A stretch of 64,000 nucleotides of DNA from Streptomyces aquilus. GTDB taxonomy: Bacteria > Actinomycetota > Actinomycetes > Streptomycetales > Streptomycetaceae. Of the stretch, positions 25,980 to 34,315 are shown piece after piece. The notes under the pieces were generated by a model, which was not told where the DNA came from, ran no database searches, and saw nothing but the letters and a program-made list of their open reading frames with translations. The stretch covers positions 4,154,001 through 4,218,000 of the forward strand of contig NZ_CP034463.1 of the NCBI RefSeq assembly GCF_003955715.1, read 5' to 3'. How positions within the stretch are numbered: position 1 is the stretch's first letter; each line of letters begins with the position of its first letter. Made by a program: the position numbers and the translations under genes.

Positions 25980-27550
25980 CGCATCGCTCCGAGTGCCGCG
26001 CCCGCGTCGGGCAGTCCGCCGGAGCCAGGCCGATAGGTGGTGGTCCCGGTGCTGGTCGTGCCATCGACATCGGTCCAGGACCGGACGTAGAGCACGCCCT
26101 TGGAGGTGGCTGATTCCTTGCTGTAGGGCACACCCACGTAGAGGTAGGTAGATCCGGCACTCAGGGCCATGCCCGTGTAGTCCCGCGCCGTCGCCGTGCC
26201 GGGCAGCCCCGAGCCCCGGGTCAGGATCTTGTCGGCGGTGCCGATGGCCGCGTCGAGTGGCCGGATGATGTGGACGGCCCCCGCGTCCTTGACCGTCCCC
26301 ACGTCCTTGCCGGGTTCACCGACGGCGAGACGGACCGTGGCCGAGGTGGTCACGACGTTGGTGTCGGTGTTGGTGATCGCGACGCGCTGCCCCATGAAGT
26401 CACCGGCGACGGCATCGCCTTCAAGGTCAGAAGGAGTGTTGCCGTCCATAGCCGTGACCTGGGTGAAGGCACCGGACGGCTGGATGCGCACGACCGAGAC
26501 ACCACCTGCGTCCGCCGCTGTTCCGACATCCTCGCCCGGCACTCCGATGGCGAGCAGTACGTCGGAGTTGTACGTCTGGTCACTCGGCCGGTAACCGGTC
26601 ATAGAGATCGAGGTGCCGAAACCGTCGTTGGCCTCCGGCGTACCGGTCATCCCGGTGCTGTCTTGGTCCAAGCCCAGGAGCGGCGTGGGTATGCCGCCGG
26701 AGAGAGTGTGGCTGAACACCTGGACGCCCCCGGCGAACTCCTCGTCGCCGATGGACTCCCCCGGGCTACCGACGGCGAAGTAGCGGTTGGTCCCGGCCAG
26801 CGAGGAGCCGAAGCGGTCGTTCGCCTCGATCGCGCCCGTCACTCCGGCGGAGTTCTGGGAGACGCCGATCCGGGTGCTGCCTTGGGCGTACTCGATCAGT
26901 CCGGCGTCGCTGTATGTCGTGCCGTTCACCGCGATGTTCTCTCCGGGGACTCCGGCGACCAGATACGGAGCGTTGCTCGCGGTCGTGCCTGCCTTGAGCG
27001 CGTAACCGAACCAGTCGTAGGCCTCGGTCGTGCTGATGGGGTTGAACTCGCCCTGGGTGTAGCCCTCAATCTTGGAGCCGGCACCTATCCCTGTGGCGGT
27101 GCCGTGGATGACGTAGATCGCCCCGGCGTCCACGAGTTGCGTGCTGCCGCTGGCGACATCCTCGTATGGTGCGGCCACGACCAGATCGGCGCAGCCGTCC
27201 AGATCGGCGTCATAGACGGCGTAGGAGGTGCCGAAGCCGTCACCGGTCTCCGGAGTCGCGGCCATTCCCGAGGTGGCCTGGGAGATCTCCGAGACACCCT
27301 TGCCGCCACCGAACACCACCCGCACGAGCCCGGCTCGTTTGGCACCGTTGACGGTGGCATCCGGGTCTGCGAGCACCGTGTCGCCCACGCCATCACCGTT
27401 GAAGTCGTTCGCTGTCCCCGCCGTACAGGTAGCCGCCACCGCCTCCGGCGATGTCAGCGTCACGACCCCCAAAGCGGCCAGAGACAAGCCCGCCAAAGCA
27501 GCCAGCCCCCTGGCCAGATGTGTACGCGTACGCACACTCCCACCCCTCAT
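25976..27550 (-). CDS. Secreted FG-GAP/VCBS repeat (integrin-alpha-like beta-propeller) protein
   Basis: The 524-residue protein has a signal peptide (LAALAGLSLAALGVVTL, cleavage near EAVAA) followed by about seven FG-GAP repeats. Recurrent features are DFNGDGVGDTVLADP, GDGFGTSYAVYDADLDGCAD, LVVAAPYEDV and repeated GVPGE(N/D) loops, with Asp-rich calcium-binding turns. It should fold as a seven-bladed extracellular propeller. The ATG at 27550 has only a weak GAAGAG upstream; the GTG at 27535 with AGGGG is an alternative. Its stop overlaps the start of the LamG gene, so the two are translationally coupled. It heads the minus-strand toxin locus and faces a 490-bp divergent promoter region. Confidence 0.8.
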   Translation of the reverse strand: MRGGSVRTRTHLARGLAALAGLSLAALGVVTLTSPEAVAATCTAGTANDFNGDGVGDTVLADPDATVNGAKRAGLVRVVFGGGKGVSEISQATSGMAATPETGDGFGTSYAVYDADLDGCADLVVAAPYEDVASGSTQLVDAGAIYVIHGTATGIGAGSKIEGYTQGEFNPISTTEAYDWFGYALKAGTTASNAPYLVAGVPGENIAVNGTTYSDAGLIEYAQGSTRIGVSQNSAGVTGAIEANDRFGSSLAGTNRYFAVGSPGESIGDEEFAGGVQVFSHTLSGGIPTPLLGLDQDSTGMTGTPEANDGFGTSISMTGYRPSDQTYNSDVLLAIGVPGEDVGTAADAGGVSVVRIQPSGAFTQVTAMDGNTPSDLEGDAVAGDFMGQRVAITNTDTNVVTTSATVRLAVGEPGKDVGTVKDAGAVHIIRPLDAAIGTADKILTRGSGLPGTATARDYTGMALSAGSTYLYVGVPYSKESATSKGVLYVRSWTDVDGTTSTGTTTYRPGSGGLPDAGAALGAMR

Positions 27551-28040
27551 TATCTCTTCGGGCGCGCCAAAGTGAGGCAACCCTGTGAATGACGTAAGAG
27601 GAGAGTAAATGCGAGGAAAATGCAGACCGTCAACACTTTCCGAAAAACTGGCTGCATACAACAGGTACACAGAGAGTCATGATCCCCTCTTACGGGTTGC
27701 AAAGAGAGCGAAGGGGACTCTCAACTCTCAATCCGGACATAAAGCGGCCAACTTGGCCATCGACCGGCCAAGTTGGCTGATACTTCACATGATCCTCACC
27801 TGACACGTGCGGGGAGGTCATGATAGGTTCACGGAAAGTAAAAGATCTCCTTTGCGAACAGCTTCGGAACGTCCATCGCGACAGGTCTCGACGGACGCCG
27901 AATCGATTACGCATCAATTCTTCGACAAAGGACTTCAAGGCGCCGGTGCGGTAAATACGGCACTCAATTCCGCACCCGAGTCAAAACTTCGCTCAGTAAA
28001 CGGTCCGCCAGTGCGCGGGCGGCCGGGTAGGGTCCGTGGA
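27551..28040. other. 490-bp divergent intergenic region, richer in A+T
   Basis: This region separates the FG-GAP gene from the glycosyltransferase gene. It is visibly richer in A and T than the flanks and contains no convincing gene. It holds a perfect 12-bp inverted repeat at 27747-27777 and a second imperfect hairpin (GAGAGTC at 27672-27678 with GACTCTC at 27716-27722). A leaderless-type -10 TAGGGT lies at 28028-28033, 7 nt before the glycosyltransferase ATG. Confidence 0.6.
27747..27777. promoter_or_regulatory. Perfect 12-bp inverted repeat in the divergent toxin-island promoter region
   Basis: GCCAACTTGGCC (27747-27758) and GGCCAAGTTGGC (27766-27777) are exact inverted complements separated by 7 nt. 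Each arm is itself nearly palindromic (CCAA-C/G-TTGG). Because both adjacent genes start outward from here, it cannot be a terminator for either; it is a candidate regulator site or RNA structure. Confidence 0.55.
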
Positions 28041-29972
28041 ATGCCGAGAATCAAGGTCAGCGTGATCGTCCCCGTCTACAACACGGGCAAGTACGTGGAC
28101 GAGTGCGCCCCGTCGCTGCTCGGGCAGAGTCTGCCCGCCGACGAGTACGAGGTCATCTACGTCAACGACGGATCGACGGATGACACGTTGGGTCGGCTGG
28201 AGAAGATCGCCGCTGAACACCCGAACGTCCAGGTCCACACCATGCCGAACTCTGGCTGGCCGGGCGCACCCCGCAACCTCGGCATGCGGCATGCACGCGG
28301 TGAGTACGTGCAGTTCGTCGACCATGACGACACGCTCGGGCCAGAGGCCCTGGAGCGACTGTACGAGCACGCCAAGCGGAACAACGCCGATGTGGTGATC
28401 GGCAAGATGTCCAGCACGATGGTGCGGCCCCGGCGGCTGTTCCGGCACACCGTGGACGCCTGCACTATCGAGAACGACGAACTCATGCAGAGCATGTCGC
28501 CGCACAAGATGTTCCGGAAGGCGTTCGTCGAGGAACACGGGCTGCAGTTCCCCAAGGGGCCCTGGATCCTGGAGGACCTGCTCTTCGTCAGTGCCGCCTA
28601 CCTGAAGGCGGAGCGGATCTCGATCCTCGCCGACTATCCCTGCTACTACTGGATGAAGCGGGACGACGGCGGCAACAACACCCAGCACCGGTTCAACCCG
28701 AGGCACGGATTCTGGGCCAACGCCCGCACCATCGTGCGCCAGATCAAGGGCGGCACGACCCCTTCCGACGACATCGACGCACTGCAGAACCGGCTGCTGC
28801 ACCGCCTGTACCACATCGAAGTCCTCTCCCGGGCCCGTGAGCCCGAGATCCTGCGCGAGGACCCAGCCGAACAGCGAAAGAGGTTCGACGCGGCCCGCGA
28901 GCTGGCGTTGGAGGAGTTCCCCCCGGCCGTACGGGAGGGTCTGCCGGCCGTGTCCCGGTTGCGAGCCCAACTCCTCGAGAATGGCGACTTCGACGGCGCC
29001 GTCGCGCTCGCCTCACGCGTCCGCGACGTGAAGGCCCGGAGTACCGTCGCCGGACTGCGATGGGAGGGCGGCGCGCTCGTCGCCGACGTCACCCTCGACC
29101 TGCTGCGCGGCGACGGCGAGCCCCTCACCCTCGTCGAGCGCGACGGCAAGTGGTGGCTGGACCCCGAGCTGATCGACGGTGTGCCCGGCGCCGAGGACGG
29201 CTGGGAGGTTCCCGATCCGTTCCGGTTGGCCTACGGCGAGCTGGTCGTCAAGGACCGCGACCGCGAGGACTGGTGGTACCCCGAGGGTGACCTCGAGGTG
29301 CGGCTGGTGCCGCTCGGCGACGGCCGCTCGCAGGTCGTCGCCACCGGGCCGCTGCACCTCGACCCCGAGCGGCTGGCCGGTGGCCGACCGCTGCAGCGCG
29401 GGGTGCACGACGTGTGGGCGTACGTCCAACTGCTGGGCGTCGACCGGATGCTCCGCGTGTCCGGCGACGAAGAACCGGGCACCCCGGCCACGTCGGGGCC
29501 CGCCCTGACCGGTGGCCGGCTCGCCATCCCGTACTGGACCGTCAAGGGCCAGCTCGCGCTCGACATCGACCAGCGTCAGCGCGAGCTCGGCCCCGACACG
29601 GACGCTCTCGTCGCCGCGAACCCCCAGCGCGCCCGACGCTCGCTCGGGCTCCCGTACATGGCCGCCGCGGCCGGCGCTCCGCTCCCCATCGAGGTGACCG
29701 TGGGCACCCTGAAGACCGAGGCCAAGCTGCTTCCCGGCGCCGACGGAACGGCGCGGCTACGGTTGCCCGCAAGACTGAAGAAGCTTCCGGACGGACGTCA
29801 CCCGGTCACCTTCCCGAAGGCGGAGGCTCCGGTCGCCTACGCCGTCGTTCGTGACGGTGTGCTGCTGCGGCTGGAGGGTCCGGCGTACGAAGCCGGCGCC
29901 GGGCGGCGGTTCCTCGACGCGGTGGGTGACAACCGTCGGGTGCGGTCCATGCGGGGGCGGCTGGGCCGCTAG
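28041..29972 (+). CDS. GT2 glycosyltransferase with TarS-like architecture
   Basis: The 643-residue cytoplasmic protein begins MPRIKVSVIVPVYNTGKYVDE and has a GT-A fold with the nucleotide/metal motif VDHDD (D94-D97). A middle region reads SPHKMFRKAFVEEHGLQFP, ILEDLLFVSAAYLKAERISI, then YYWMKRDDGGNN, a pattern I recognise from the staphylococcal wall-teichoic-acid GlcNAc transferase TarS. The remaining ~320 residues form repeated beta-rich segments that could be Ig-like modules as in TarS. It probably glycosylates a teichoic-acid-like or other surface polymer. The ATG is 7 nt after TAGGGT, consistent with a leaderless transcript; the frame upstream of it is not coding-like. Its stop overlaps the convergent Uma2 gene. 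Confidence 0.7.
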   Translation: MPRIKVSVIVPVYNTGKYVDECAPSLLGQSLPADEYEVIYVNDGSTDDTLGRLEKIAAEHPNVQVHTMPNSGWPGAPRNLGMRHARGEYVQFVDHDDTLGPEALERLYEHAKRNNADVVIGKMSSTMVRPRRLFRHTVDACTIENDELMQSMSPHKMFRKAFVEEHGLQFPKGPWILEDLLFVSAAYLKAERISILADYPCYYWMKRDDGGNNTQHRFNPRHGFWANARTIVRQIKGGTTPSDDIDALQNRLLHRLYHIEVLSRAREPEILREDPAEQRKRFDAARELALEEFPPAVREGLPAVSRLRAQLLENGDFDGAVALASRVRDVKARSTVAGLRWEGGALVADVTLDLLRGDGEPLTLVERDGKWWLDPELIDGVPGAEDGWEVPDPFRLAYGELVVKDRDREDWWYPEGDLEVRLVPLGDGRSQVVATGPLHLDPERLAGGRPLQRGVHDVWAYVQLLGVDRMLRVSGDEEPGTPATSGPALTGGRLAIPYWTVKGQLALDIDQRQRELGPDTDALVAANPQRARRSLGLPYMAAAAGAPLPIEVTVGTLKTEAKLLPGADGTARLRLPARLKKLPDGRHPVTFPKAEAPVAYAVVRDGVLLRLEGPAYEAGAGRRFLDAVGDNRRVRSMRGRLGR

Positions 29973-30553
29973 GCGCCGCCGTCCCCCGCCTTGCCGTAAC
30001 GCCGGAACTCCGCCGTTTCCACCGTCCACGGCCCGAACGGCACCAAGTCCCCGAAGATGTAGGGGTCCTTGCGGGCGTAACGTCCCTTGCACGGGTCCGA
30101 GTGCACCTCGATGGTGCCGGTGCGCGGGTCGACGATCAGGTAGTGGGCGATGCCCATGGCGGGGTACTCGGTGAGCTTCTCGCCGTAGTCGTTGTTGGGG
30201 TTGGACGGCGAGACGATCTCGATGACGGCCAGGACTTCAGTGGCGTCGACAGCAAGGCCTTCTTCGTCGAGCACGTACTCCGGAATGACCACAGCATCAG
30301 GGCGACGCATGCGACCGATCTCCGGGTGCTCGATCTCGGGGCCGTTCTCACAGACGTAGCCGGGGTGAGTGGCAGGAAGCTGCTTGTTGAGCTGGTTACG
30401 AATGCGGCGGACCGTGCCCTCGTGACGCTTTGATGGGCACATCATGGCCAGTATCGGGCCCGACGGACCGATCTCTACGCTCCACGATCCCTCAAGGCGC
30501 TCAGCATGGGCACCGAGGTCTTCGGCGATCGCACGCATCTTCGCGTAGTCCAT
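29969..30553 (-). CDS. Uma2-family (PD-(D/E)XK-like) protein
   Basis: The 194-residue protein belongs to the Uma2 group of restriction-endonuclease-fold proteins, common in multiple copies in Streptomyces. Core motifs are RRPDAVVIPEYVL, LAVIEIVSPSN and a later YLIVDPRTGTIEV, with the D...E acidic pair around residues 98-125. Biological roles are mostly unknown. The ATG at 30553 is chosen because TATCCT (a TANNNT -10) ends 6 nt upstream, the leaderless spacing; the frame opens from 30589. It is convergent with the glycosyltransferase, and their stop codons overlap in CTAG. It marks the right end of the accessory island, just before desE. Confidence 0.8.
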   Translation of the reverse strand: MDYAKMRAIAEDLGAHAERLEGSWSVEIGPSGPILAMMCPSKRHEGTVRRIRNQLNKQLPATHPGYVCENGPEIEHPEIGRMRRPDAVVIPEYVLDEEGLAVDATEVLAVIEIVSPSNPNNDYGEKLTEYPAMGIAHYLIVDPRTGTIEVHSDPCKGRYARKDPYIFGDLVPFGPWTVETAEFRRYGKAGDGGA

Positions 30554-30655
30554 GAGCCAAGGATAGTGAGCAATTCGCCTCACGCTCATGCGATCCGACC
30601 CCCACAGAACCCGCCCAGCTTCCGGCCGAGCGACCCCCGCCCCCTGGACAAGATC

Positions 30656-30674
30656 TGAGGTTAGGCTAACCTAC
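30656..30674. promoter_or_regulatory. Iron box (DmdR1/IdeR operator) upstream of desE
   Basis: TGAGGTTAGGCTAACCTAC matches the 19-bp iron-box consensus TTAGGTTAGGCTAACCTAA at all but the outer positions. It lies 51 bp before the desE ATG and should bind the Fe(II)-loaded repressor. Confidence 0.85.
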
Positions 30675-30724
30675 CTTCGAACTTGTCCGGCGGGCGTTTC
30701 GCCCCGTTCGAAAGCAGCCACACC

Positions 30725-31774
30725 ATGTCCAACGCCAGAGCCACCCACCTCACCCGCCGTGGCATCCTCGCCGCGGGCGGCGCCCTCGGTCTGGGCGCCG
30801 TGCTCGCAGCCTGCGGTGACGACGACGCGAAAAGCGGTGGTTCTGACAAGGAGACCTCCGCGGCCAAGAAGTCCGGTCCCTGGACCTTCAAGGACGACCG
30901 CGGCACCGAGGTGAAGCTCGACAAGATCCCCACGAACATCGTCGCCTTCACCGGCGTCGCCGCCGCCCTCTACGACTACGGCATCTCGGTCAAGGGCGTC
31001 TTCGGTCCCACCAAGACCGCCGACGGCAAGGCCGACGTCCAGGCCGGCGACATGGACATCTCCAAGGTGGAGATCCTCGGCAACGTCTGGGACCAGTTCA
31101 ACGTCGAGAAGTACGCCGCCCTCGCCCCGGACGTCCTCATCACCACGATGTTCGACGGCGCCGGCACCCTCTGGTACGTCCCGGCCGCCTCCAAGGACAA
31201 GATCGCCAAGCTCGCCCCGAGCGTCGGCATCTCCGTCTACGACCGCCAGCTGACCGCGCCGCTCCAGCGCATGTGGGAGCTGGCCGAGTCCCTCGGCGCC
31301 GACATGACGGCCGCGACCGTCACCGACGCCAAGAAGAAGTTCGAGGCCGCCGCGACCCGGCTGCGCGCCGCCGCGAAGGCGAAGCCGAACATCAAGGTGC
31401 TGGCCGGTTCCGCCAGCCAGGACATCTTCTACGTCTCCGGCACCAACCTCTCCATCGACCTCGAGTACTTCAAGGCCCTCGGCGTGAACTTCGTCGAGCC
31501 GCCGGAGAGCGCGAAGAAGGAGGGTGGCGGTTGGTACGAGTCGCTGAGCTGGGAGAACGTCGACAAGTACAAGGCCGACATCATCATGATGGACGACCGG
31601 TCGTCGACGATCCAGCCGGCCGACATCACCGAGGCGACCTGGAAGAAGCTGCCCGCGGTGAAGGCCGGGCAGGTCATCCCGCGGTCGCCGGAGCCGATCC
31701 TGTCGTACGACAAGTGCACGCCGCTTCTTGAGACCCTCGCGGAGGCTCTTGAGAAGGCCAAGAAGGTCAGCTGA
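30725..31774 (+). CDS. desE: Ferrioxamine siderophore-binding lipoprotein
   Basis: The 349-residue substrate-binding protein starts MSNARATHLTRRGILAAGGA with a twin-arginine pair at 11-12, and the lipobox LAAC gives lipidated C30. The mature part is a class III iron-siderophore receptor: residues after 50 (WTFKDDRGTEVKLDKIPTNI) and the two-lobe helix-bridged body. It captures ferrioxamines at the outer face of the membrane for an ABC importer encoded elsewhere. The ATG at 30725 is used; the frame opens 42 nt earlier, inside the leader after the iron box. Iron repression is expected from the upstream box. Confidence 0.88.
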   Translation: MSNARATHLTRRGILAAGGALGLGAVLAACGDDDAKSGGSDKETSAAKKSGPWTFKDDRGTEVKLDKIPTNIVAFTGVAAALYDYGISVKGVFGPTKTADGKADVQAGDMDISKVEILGNVWDQFNVEKYAALAPDVLITTMFDGAGTLWYVPAASKDKIAKLAPSVGISVYDRQLTAPLQRMWELAESLGADMTAATVTDAKKKFEAAATRLRAAAKAKPNIKVLAGSASQDIFYVSGTNLSIDLEYFKALGVNFVEPPESAKKEGGGWYESLSWENVDKYKADIIMMDDRSSTIQPADITEATWKKLPAVKAGQVIPRSPEPILSYDKCTPLLETLAEALEKAKKVS

Positions 31775-31816
31775 AAAACGGGGCTTGATGTGGTGGGTGA
31801 GCTGCGGGCCGGTTGT

Positions 31817-31850
31817 GGCTGGTCGCGCAGTTCCCCGCGCCCCTAAAAGC
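31817..31850 (-). repeat. 34-bp dispersed palindromic repeat, copy 1
   Basis: On the minus strand this reads GCTTTTAGGGGCGCGGGG followed by AACTGCGCGACCAGCC. It is identical over 34 bp to 44446-44479, and its last 28 bp match 37947-37974. It can form a GC-rich hairpin (GGGGCGCGGGGAACTGCGCG region) and lies in the gap between desE and desF. Confidence 0.85.
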
Positions 31851-31890
31851 GAAAAGCCTTGCCCCCTGCTAACTCAGGAGCGCACCCGTC

Positions 31891-32745
31891 ATGACCACCG
31901 CCATCGCCGCCCCCTTCCGCTTCTTCTCTCTCCAAGTCGTGAGAACGCGGCAACTCGGCCCCTCCCTCGTCCGAGTCACCTTCGGCGGCGAGGAGTTGCG
32001 GGAGTTCCACTCCAACGGGTGCGACCAGTCCCTGTCGCTCTTCATCCCCGCCGAGGGGCGGACCGAGCCGGTCGTTCCGATCGAGCTCGGCGACGGCTGG
32101 TGGCAGGCCTGGCGTGAACTGCCGGACGACGTACGGGCGGTGATGCGGTCGTACACCCTCCGCGCCCTGCGCCGGGACCCCGACGAGATCGACATCGACT
32201 TCGTCCTGCACGGCGTCGAACCCGACGCCGCCACCCCGGCCGGGCCGGCTTCCCGCTGGGCTTCCCGTGCCTCCACCGGTGACCGCGTCCTCCTCCTCGG
32301 CCCCGCCATCGCCGACAACCGTGCCATCCGGTTCCGGCCGGCCGACGACACCGACCTCGTGCTCATCTGGGGCGACGAGACCGCCGTACCCGCCATCTCC
32401 GCGATCCTGGAGTCCCTGCCGGCCGGCACCCCTGCCCGGATCTGGCTGGAGGTGCAGCACGCCGAGGACATCCAGGACCTGATGACCGAGGCCGACGCCG
32501 AGATCACCTGGTTCGTGCGGGACCACGAGGGCACCGAGGGCTCCCCCATGGCCCTCGGCGCCATCCGTGACGCCCAACTGCCGCCCGCCGAGCGGCCGTA
32601 CGTCTGGATCGCGGGCGAGTCGAGCCACATCAAGGCGCTGCGCCGGCACTTCGTCGGCGAGCGGGGCATCGACCGCCGCAGGGTCACCTTCGTCGGCTAC
32701 TGGCGGCAGGGGATGACCGAGGAACAGCTCCGCGCCGCGGAGTAG
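31891..32745 (+). CDS. desF: Siderophore-interacting flavoprotein (ferrioxamine reductase)
   Basis: The 284-residue protein has an FAD-binding beta-barrel with the RSYTLRALR flavin motif (about residues 86-94) and a SIP-type NAD(P)H domain ending in WIAGESSHIKALRRHF. It should reduce Fe(III) in imported ferrioxamine and so release iron in the cytoplasm. AGGAG lies 10 nt before the ATG. It follows desE by 116 nt and precedes desA, but the strong iron box at 32815 starts a separate transcript after it. Confidence 0.88.
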   Translation: MTTAIAAPFRFFSLQVVRTRQLGPSLVRVTFGGEELREFHSNGCDQSLSLFIPAEGRTEPVVPIELGDGWWQAWRELPDDVRAVMRSYTLRALRRDPDEIDIDFVLHGVEPDAATPAGPASRWASRASTGDRVLLLGPAIADNRAIRFRPADDTDLVLIWGDETAVPAISAILESLPAGTPARIWLEVQHAEDIQDLMTEADAEITWFVRDHEGTEGSPMALGAIRDAQLPPAERPYVWIAGESSHIKALRRHFVGERGIDRRRVTFVGYWRQGMTEEQLRAAE

Positions 32746-32814
32746 CCCGCCGAGCAGCCCGCCCGACCCACCCCGCCCCCAGCCGCCGCACACCCATACC
32801 CGCACACGAGCAAC

Positions 32815-32833
32815 TTAGGTTAGGCTAACCTAA
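32815..32833. promoter_or_regulatory. Perfect iron box upstream of desABCD
   Basis: TTAGGTTAGGCTAACCTAA is an exact copy of the Streptomyces 19-bp iron-box consensus, a perfect palindrome centred 49 bp before the desA start. DmdR1 should repress the biosynthetic operon when iron is sufficient. Confidence 0.93.
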
Positions 32834-32872
32834 GTAACGCGGACCACTGCTCCCCACCGGAGGACCCCCACC

Positions 32873-34315
32873 ATGCGCTCGCACCTGCTCAACGACACGA
32901 CCGCGGAGCAGTACCGCCGCTCCGTGACCGAAGGAATAGAGCGGGTGGCAGCCAAACTCGCCGCCACCGACCGACCGTTCACCGGAGTCACCGTCGACGA
33001 CCTCGCCCCGGCCATCGACGCGATCGACCTCGACAAGCCGCTGCTCGACACCGGCGCCGTGCTCGACGAGCTGGAGGACGTCTACCTCCGCGACGCGGTC
33101 TACTTCCACCACCCCCGCTATCTCGCCCACCTCAACTGCCCGGTCGTCATCCCGGCGGTGCTCGGCGAGGCGATCCTGTCCGCGGTCAACTCCTCCCTGG
33201 ACACCTGGGACCAGTCGGCCGGCGGCACCCTCATCGAGCGCAAGCTCATCGACTGGACGACCGCCCGCATCGGCCTCGGCCCCGCCGCTGACGGCGTGTT
33301 CACCTCCGGCGGGACGCAGTCGAACCTCCAGGCCCTCCTCCTCGCCCGCGAGGAGGCCAAGACGGACAGCGCGGCCAAACTGCGCATCTTCGCCTCCGAG
33401 GTCAGCCACTTCAGCGTCAAGAAGTCCGCCAAACTCCTCGGCCTGTCCCCCGACTCCGTGGTCAGCATCCCCGTCGGCCACGACAAGCGGATGCAGACCG
33501 TCGCGCTCGCCCGTGAGCTGGAGCGCTGCAAGGCCGCCGGGCTCGTCCCGATGGCCGTCGTCGCCACCGCCGGCACCACCGACTTCGGGTCCATCGACCC
33601 GCTGCCCGAGATCGCCGAGCTGTGCGCGCAGTACGGCACCTGGATGCACGTCGACGCCGCCTACGGCTGCGGACTGCTCGCGTCGGTGAAGTACCGCGGC
33701 CGGATCGACGGCATCGAGCGCGCCGACTCGGTCACGGTCGACTACCACAAGTCCTTCTTCCAGCCGGTGAGTTCGTCCGCCGTGCTGGTGCGGGACGCGG
33801 CCACGCTGCGGCACGCGACCTACCACGCCGAGTACCTCAACCCGAAGCGCATGGTGCAGGAGCGCATCCCCAACCAGGTGGACAAGTCCCTCCAGACCAC
33901 CCGCCGGTTCGACGCCCTCAAGCTGTGGGTGACGCTGCGGACCATGGGCGCCGACGGCATCGGACAGCTCTTCGACGAGGTGTGCGACCTGGCCGTCGAG
34001 GGCTGGAAGATCCTCGCCGGCGACCCGCGCTACGACGTCGTCGTCGAGCCGACGCTCTCCACCCTCGTCTTCCGCTACATCCCGGCCGCGGTGACCGACC
34101 CCTCCGAGATCGACCGCGCCAACCTGTACGCCCGCAAGGCCCTGTTCGCCTCCGGCGACGCGGTGGTCGCGGGCACCAAGGTCGGCGGTCGCCACTACCT
34201 GAAGTTCACCCTGCTCAACCCCGAGACGACGACCGAAGACATCACCGCCGTACTCGATCTGATCGCCGGCCACGCCGAGCAGTACCTGGGAGAGTCCCTT
34301 GACCGCGCGTCCTGA
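32873..34315 (+). CDS. desA: Lysine decarboxylase of desferrioxamine biosynthesis
   Basis: The 480-residue PLP enzyme (group II decarboxylase) converts lysine to cadaverine, the first step to desferrioxamines. The PLP lysine is K293 in [13 protein letters not shown]; other signatures are [31 protein letters not shown] and [11 protein letters not shown] perfect iron box precedes it. The 3' end overlaps the desB start by 17 nt. Confidence 0.93.
   Translation: MRSHLLNDTTAEQYRRSVTEGIERVAAKLAATDRPFTGVTVDDLAPAIDAIDLDKPLLDTGAVLDELEDVYLRDAVYFHHPRYLAHLNCPVVIPAVLGEAILSAVNSSLDTWDQSAGGTLIERKLIDWTTARIGLGPAADGVFTSGGTQSNLQALLLAREEAKTDSAAKLRIFASEVSHFSVKKSAKLLGLSPDSVVSIPVGHDKRMQTVALARELERCKAAGLVPMAVVATAGTTDFGSIDPLPEIAELCAQYGTWMHVDAAYGCGLLASVKYRGRIDGIERADSVTVDYHKSFFQPVSSSAVLVRDAATLRHATYHAEYLNPKRMVQERIPNQVDKSLQTTRRFDALKLWVTLRTMGADGIGQLFDEVCDLAVEGWKILAGDPRYDVVVEPTLSTLVFRYIPAAVTDPSEIDRANLYARKALFASGDAVVAGTKVGGRHYLKFTLLNPETTTEDITAVLDLIAGHAEQYLGESLDRAS

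Noticed and set aside
27609..27938. Short frames on both strands within the divergent intergenic region
   Set aside because: Mixed codon use, no ribosome sites, and they cross the perfect inverted repeat.
14535..30655. Transposase, integrase or flanking direct repeats expected for a mobile island
   Set aside because: None could be found by eye on either side, so no mobile element or att site is annotated.
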